Assembly: GCA_016191165.1 (NCBI GenBank)
Contig: JACPPF010000159.1
Span: 1 to 53,811, forward strand
Length of the DNA stretch: 53,811 bases
Direction of reading: 5' to 3'
DNA from: Planctomycetota bacterium
Lineage (GTDB): Bacteria > Planctomycetota > Planctomycetia > Gemmatales > Gemmataceae
Made by a program: the position numbers and the translations under genes. The number at the start of each line of letters is the position of its first letter. Positions within the stretch are counted from its first letter, which is position 1. Under the pieces are notes generated by a model, which saw only the letters and a list, made by a program, of their open reading frames with translations, ran no database searches and was not told where the DNA came from. Shown piece after piece: positions 51,791-53,811 of this stretch.

Positions 51791-53641
51791 ATGTCCAACC
51801 TTGTGCTCAATCATGATCATGTTGTGCCCGTCGGCGTTGAGGCGTCCGACGGCCCCGTGACGCGCCTCGCGTTTTACGTGACGAGCCGGGGCCGTTCGCT
51901 GTTTGTCTGGCATCATCATGCTGCGCAAGAGCGACAACAAGATCACGCGGTGTTGATCTGTGCGCCCGCGGGCCACGAGCAGGTCCATTCTCATCGCTCG
52001 TTGCGACATCTCGCCGATCAACTTGCTGGCGTGGGTTTCCGTGTCGTCCGTTTCGATTTTCTGGGCGCCGGCGACTCCGCGGACTTCGTCGAATCGGCGT
52101 CACCGTATGCGGATTGGCTGGCGAATATCCAGGATGTGCTGGGCTGGATGAAGAGGCATTTGAAGAGCAAGCGGGTCAGCCTCATGGGCCTGCGTCTGGG
52201 CGCGACCCTGGCCATGCAGGCGGCCGCTGAGGTCGAGATCGAGAACATGGTTCTTTGGCAGCCAATCGTGCGTGGCCGAGCTTACGCGCGCGAACTCAAA
52301 GCGTTGAGCATGATCGGCGTCGCGGCGCCCCGTGCGAGCCCACCGGCCGCAGGGCTAGAAGCCGCCGGATTTGTTTATTCCAATGGGCTTCTTGACGAAC
52401 TGGGCCAGGTGGACCTATTGAAGATTTCACCGCGATGTGCTCGGGCCCTGATTCTGTCACGCGACGACGTTGCCTCGGACCTGGGCCTGTTCAATCATTT
52501 TCAAGCCAACTTGGTAGAGGTCGAGCACGGGCCGCTCCCGGGTTATGCGGACATGCTGGCGGAGCCGCATTTTACGCAAATTCCACATCAGGCAATCGCG
52601 GCCACGATGAACTGGCTGAGGCGAACGGACGGCTCCGATTCCGATCGGCTCCATCGGATCGAAGGTACGGCAGAGGATTCAAATGCCGAACCGCGTTCCG
52701 CGTTGATGGCCCCAGGCGTTTGCGAACGTGCCGTCACGATCAGCAAGACGCCAAGACTATTCGGCATCCTGAGCGAGCCGGTGCAGCACGCCGATTTGCC
52801 GGTGGTGATCCTGTCCAACGCTGGGGCGGCCTATCGGGCGGGTCCGGGCCGGCTTTACGTGATGTTGTCGAGGCGCCTGGCGACGTTGGGTTTTTGCTGC
52901 CTACGCCTGGATCTGGCCGGCCTGGGCGATAGCGTTTCCGTTGACGAGAAACGCGAGAACGACTCCTACCCCGCGACGGCGTTTCGCGACATCGACCTGG
53001 CGATCAAATTCGTCCAACACAACCTGGGCGTCAGGCGCGTCGTCGTCATGGGCTTGTGTTCCGGCGCCTATGTGGCATTTCAATCGGCTGGCCAAGTGAC
53101 CGACCCCGCGCTGATCGAGGCGATTCTCGTCAATCCGTTGACGTTTTTCTGGAAAGACGGGATGAAAATCGAGGATTCCTCATCCAAACACCATAGCGAC
53201 TTTTTGTACTACAAAAGCGCGGCCCTTCAGCCTCGGAATTGGTTGAAACTGCTTCGCGGCCAGACAAGCATTGGCATCGGCGGCGCTGTCAAATTGGTAG
53301 CGCGACAACTTGGCTTTCGAAAACCCCGTGTTGACGCGACGGGAGGAACCGACAAACCCCACGCCTTGGGCCATCCGGCTGTGGACGATCTCAACGGCGA
53401 CCTTGAGCGAGTGGAGGCGAAATCCCGCCACCTGGCGTGCTTCTTTTCACGCTCAGACCCAGGCTGGAGCCTGATGACGTATCAGGCCGGGCGAATGGTG
53501 AACAGACTTTGCGCCGCCGGTCGCTTGAGCGTGGATTTCATCGAGGACGCAGATCACACGTTTTCTCAGCAGCATGCGCGCGAGGAATTTCTGAATGCGG
53601 TGGCGAGGCACCTTACCAAACGGTACGTTGGAAGGGAATAA
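51791..53641 (+). CDS. Double alpha/beta-hydrolase, one domain without a nucleophile Ser
   Basis: The protein is 616 aa with two alpha/beta-hydrolase domains. Domain 1 (about 1-280) has the elbow MGLRLGATLAMQ, where the expected nucleophile is Arg135, so it is probably inactive. Domain 2 (about 310-616) has MGLCSGAYVAF, giving Cys423 as nucleophile, and late acidic and His residues (SRSDPGW, DADHTFSQQH). Both domains resemble the 'exosortase A system-associated' hydrolase pair, here fused. It may hydrolyse or transfer a thioester-bound product. The start at 51791 has no strong ribosome site and may be coupled to the gene before. Confidence 0.8.
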   Translation: MSNLVLNHDHVVPVGVEASDGPVTRLAFYVTSRGRSLFVWHHHAAQERQQDHAVLICAPAGHEQVHSHRSLRHLADQLAGVGFRVVRFDFLGAGDSADFVESASPYADWLANIQDVLGWMKRHLKSKRVSLMGLRLGATLAMQAAAEVEIENMVLWQPIVRGRAYARELKALSMIGVAAPRASPPAAGLEAAGFVYSNGLLDELGQVDLLKISPRCARALILSRDDVASDLGLFNHFQANLVEVEHGPLPGYADMLAEPHFTQIPHQAIAATMNWLRRTDGSDSDRLHRIEGTAEDSNAEPRSALMAPGVCERAVTISKTPRLFGILSEPVQHADLPVVILSNAGAAYRAGPGRLYVMLSRRLATLGFCCLRLDLAGLGDSVSVDEKRENDSYPATAFRDIDLAIKFVQHNLGVRRVVVMGLCSGAYVAFQSAGQVTDPALIEAILVNPLTFFWKDGMKIEDSSSKHHSDFLYYKSAALQPRNWLKLLRGQTSIGIGGAVKLVARQLGFRKPRVDATGGTDKPHALGHPAVDDLNGDLERVEAKSRHLACFFSRSDPGWSLMTYQAGRMVNRLCAAGRLSVDFIEDADHTFSQQHAREEFLNAVARHLTKRYVGRE

Positions 53642-53645
53642 GAGC

Positions 53646-53677
53646 AAAACCCCGCGGACTTGCGCCCGCGGGGTTTT
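53646..53677. terminator. Bidirectional intrinsic terminator
   Basis: A perfect 12-bp stem AAAACCCCGCGG/CCGCGGGGTTTT with an 8-base loop has T-runs on both strands. It lies 4 bases after the last stop of the operon and just beyond the 5S rRNA 3' end, so it serves both transcripts. Confidence 0.9.
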
Positions 53678-53683
53678 GAAAAA

Positions 53684-53792
53684 GCCGGCGATAACCTACT
53701 TTCGCGCTATTCGCACTATCATGGGCCCCAAGTGCTTAACGGCCGTGTTCGGAATGGGAACGGGTGTGTCCACTTGGGTATGGTCACCGGCA
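53684..53792 (-). rRNA. rrf: 5S ribosomal RNA
   Basis: Read on the minus strand it starts TGCCGGTGACCATACCCAAG and contains the conserved core CCCGTTCCCATTCCGAACAC. It ends in CGCCGGC, pairing GCCGG at the 5' end with CCGGC at the 3' end to close helix I. About 108 bases. It is the last gene of an rRNA operon whose 23S and 16S would lie beyond the right edge. Confidence 0.95.
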
Positions 53793-53811
53793 AGTCGCAT
53801 TGGGTTTTGCC

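Overview
The window looks like a high-GC planctomycete chromosome, probably from the Gemmata/Pirellula side. The evidence is a DUF1549/DUF1553 (PSCyt2/PSD1) protein with Ig-like domains, PSCyt1-type cytochrome/WD40 fusions, a very large 'membrane-bound dehydrogenase' with a C-terminal haem motif, a Cys-type sulfatase, PQQ-type and WD40 propellers, several Ser/Thr kinases, and secreted proteins with an N-terminal VERLEDR motif. Genus cannot be fixed from sequence reading alone.

Layout. 1-1330 is a graveyard of mobile and defence genes: an unidentified C-terminal tail, a cut-off serine recombinase with its small partner ORF, the end of an HNH endonuclease and a frameshifted C-terminus of an MmeI-like restriction-modification enzyme. 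1384-4438 (minus) carries a membrane SGNH hydrolase, a secreted esterase and a formylglycine-generating-enzyme-like protein. 4562-10002 (plus) holds housekeeping genes trpE, rpmE, prfA and prmC, with a foreign-looking pair (an EEP-family nuclease/phosphatase and an unknown protein) wedged between prfA and prmC. 10364-18482 is a run of four exported planctomycete proteins. 18494-20785 (minus) has a frameshifted surface protein, a small secreted protein and thiL. 21014-29250 (plus) has a WD40 protein, a membrane Ser/Thr kinase, a secreted SGNH hydrolase and the giant dehydrogenase/cytochrome. 29306-38502 (minus) has a sulfatase, a surface protein, a second kinase, a thioredoxin-like lipoprotein, mutY, an FHA protein and a small lipoprotein. 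A PQQ-like propeller gene follows at 38980.

Two regions deserve most attention. (a) 41006-45250 is a restriction-modification locus in which an MmeI-like fused nuclease-methyltransferase keeps its nuclease N-terminus and its extreme C-terminus. Its methyltransferase and target-recognition core has been replaced by a compact, more AT-rich cassette of a Dam-type adenine methylase plus an HNH endonuclease. Two unknown genes are tightly coupled upstream, and a decayed second copy of the nuclease core, with both catalytic acids changed, lies just before them. (b) 45894-53641 is a translationally coupled six-gene operon: carrier protein, acyl-CoA-dehydrogenase-like flavoprotein, amino acid:[carrier protein] ligase (a seryl-tRNA-synthetase-like enzyme), DUF1839 protein (possible papain-fold acyltransferase), GH2 beta-mannosidase-like enzyme and a double alpha/beta-hydrolase. 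The arrangement suggests loading of an amino acid on a carrier protein, possible oxidation, transfer to an acceptor (perhaps a sugar) and processing. The product is not known to me. The operon meets the end of an rRNA operon (5S rRNA, minus strand) at a shared bidirectional terminator.

The window is also rich in palindromic repeat families. Some bracket single genes. At least three copies lie in frame inside coding sequences (prmC, the PPC-domain protein and the secreted protein at 16938), so they are translated. No CRISPR array, tRNA gene or intact insertion sequence was found.
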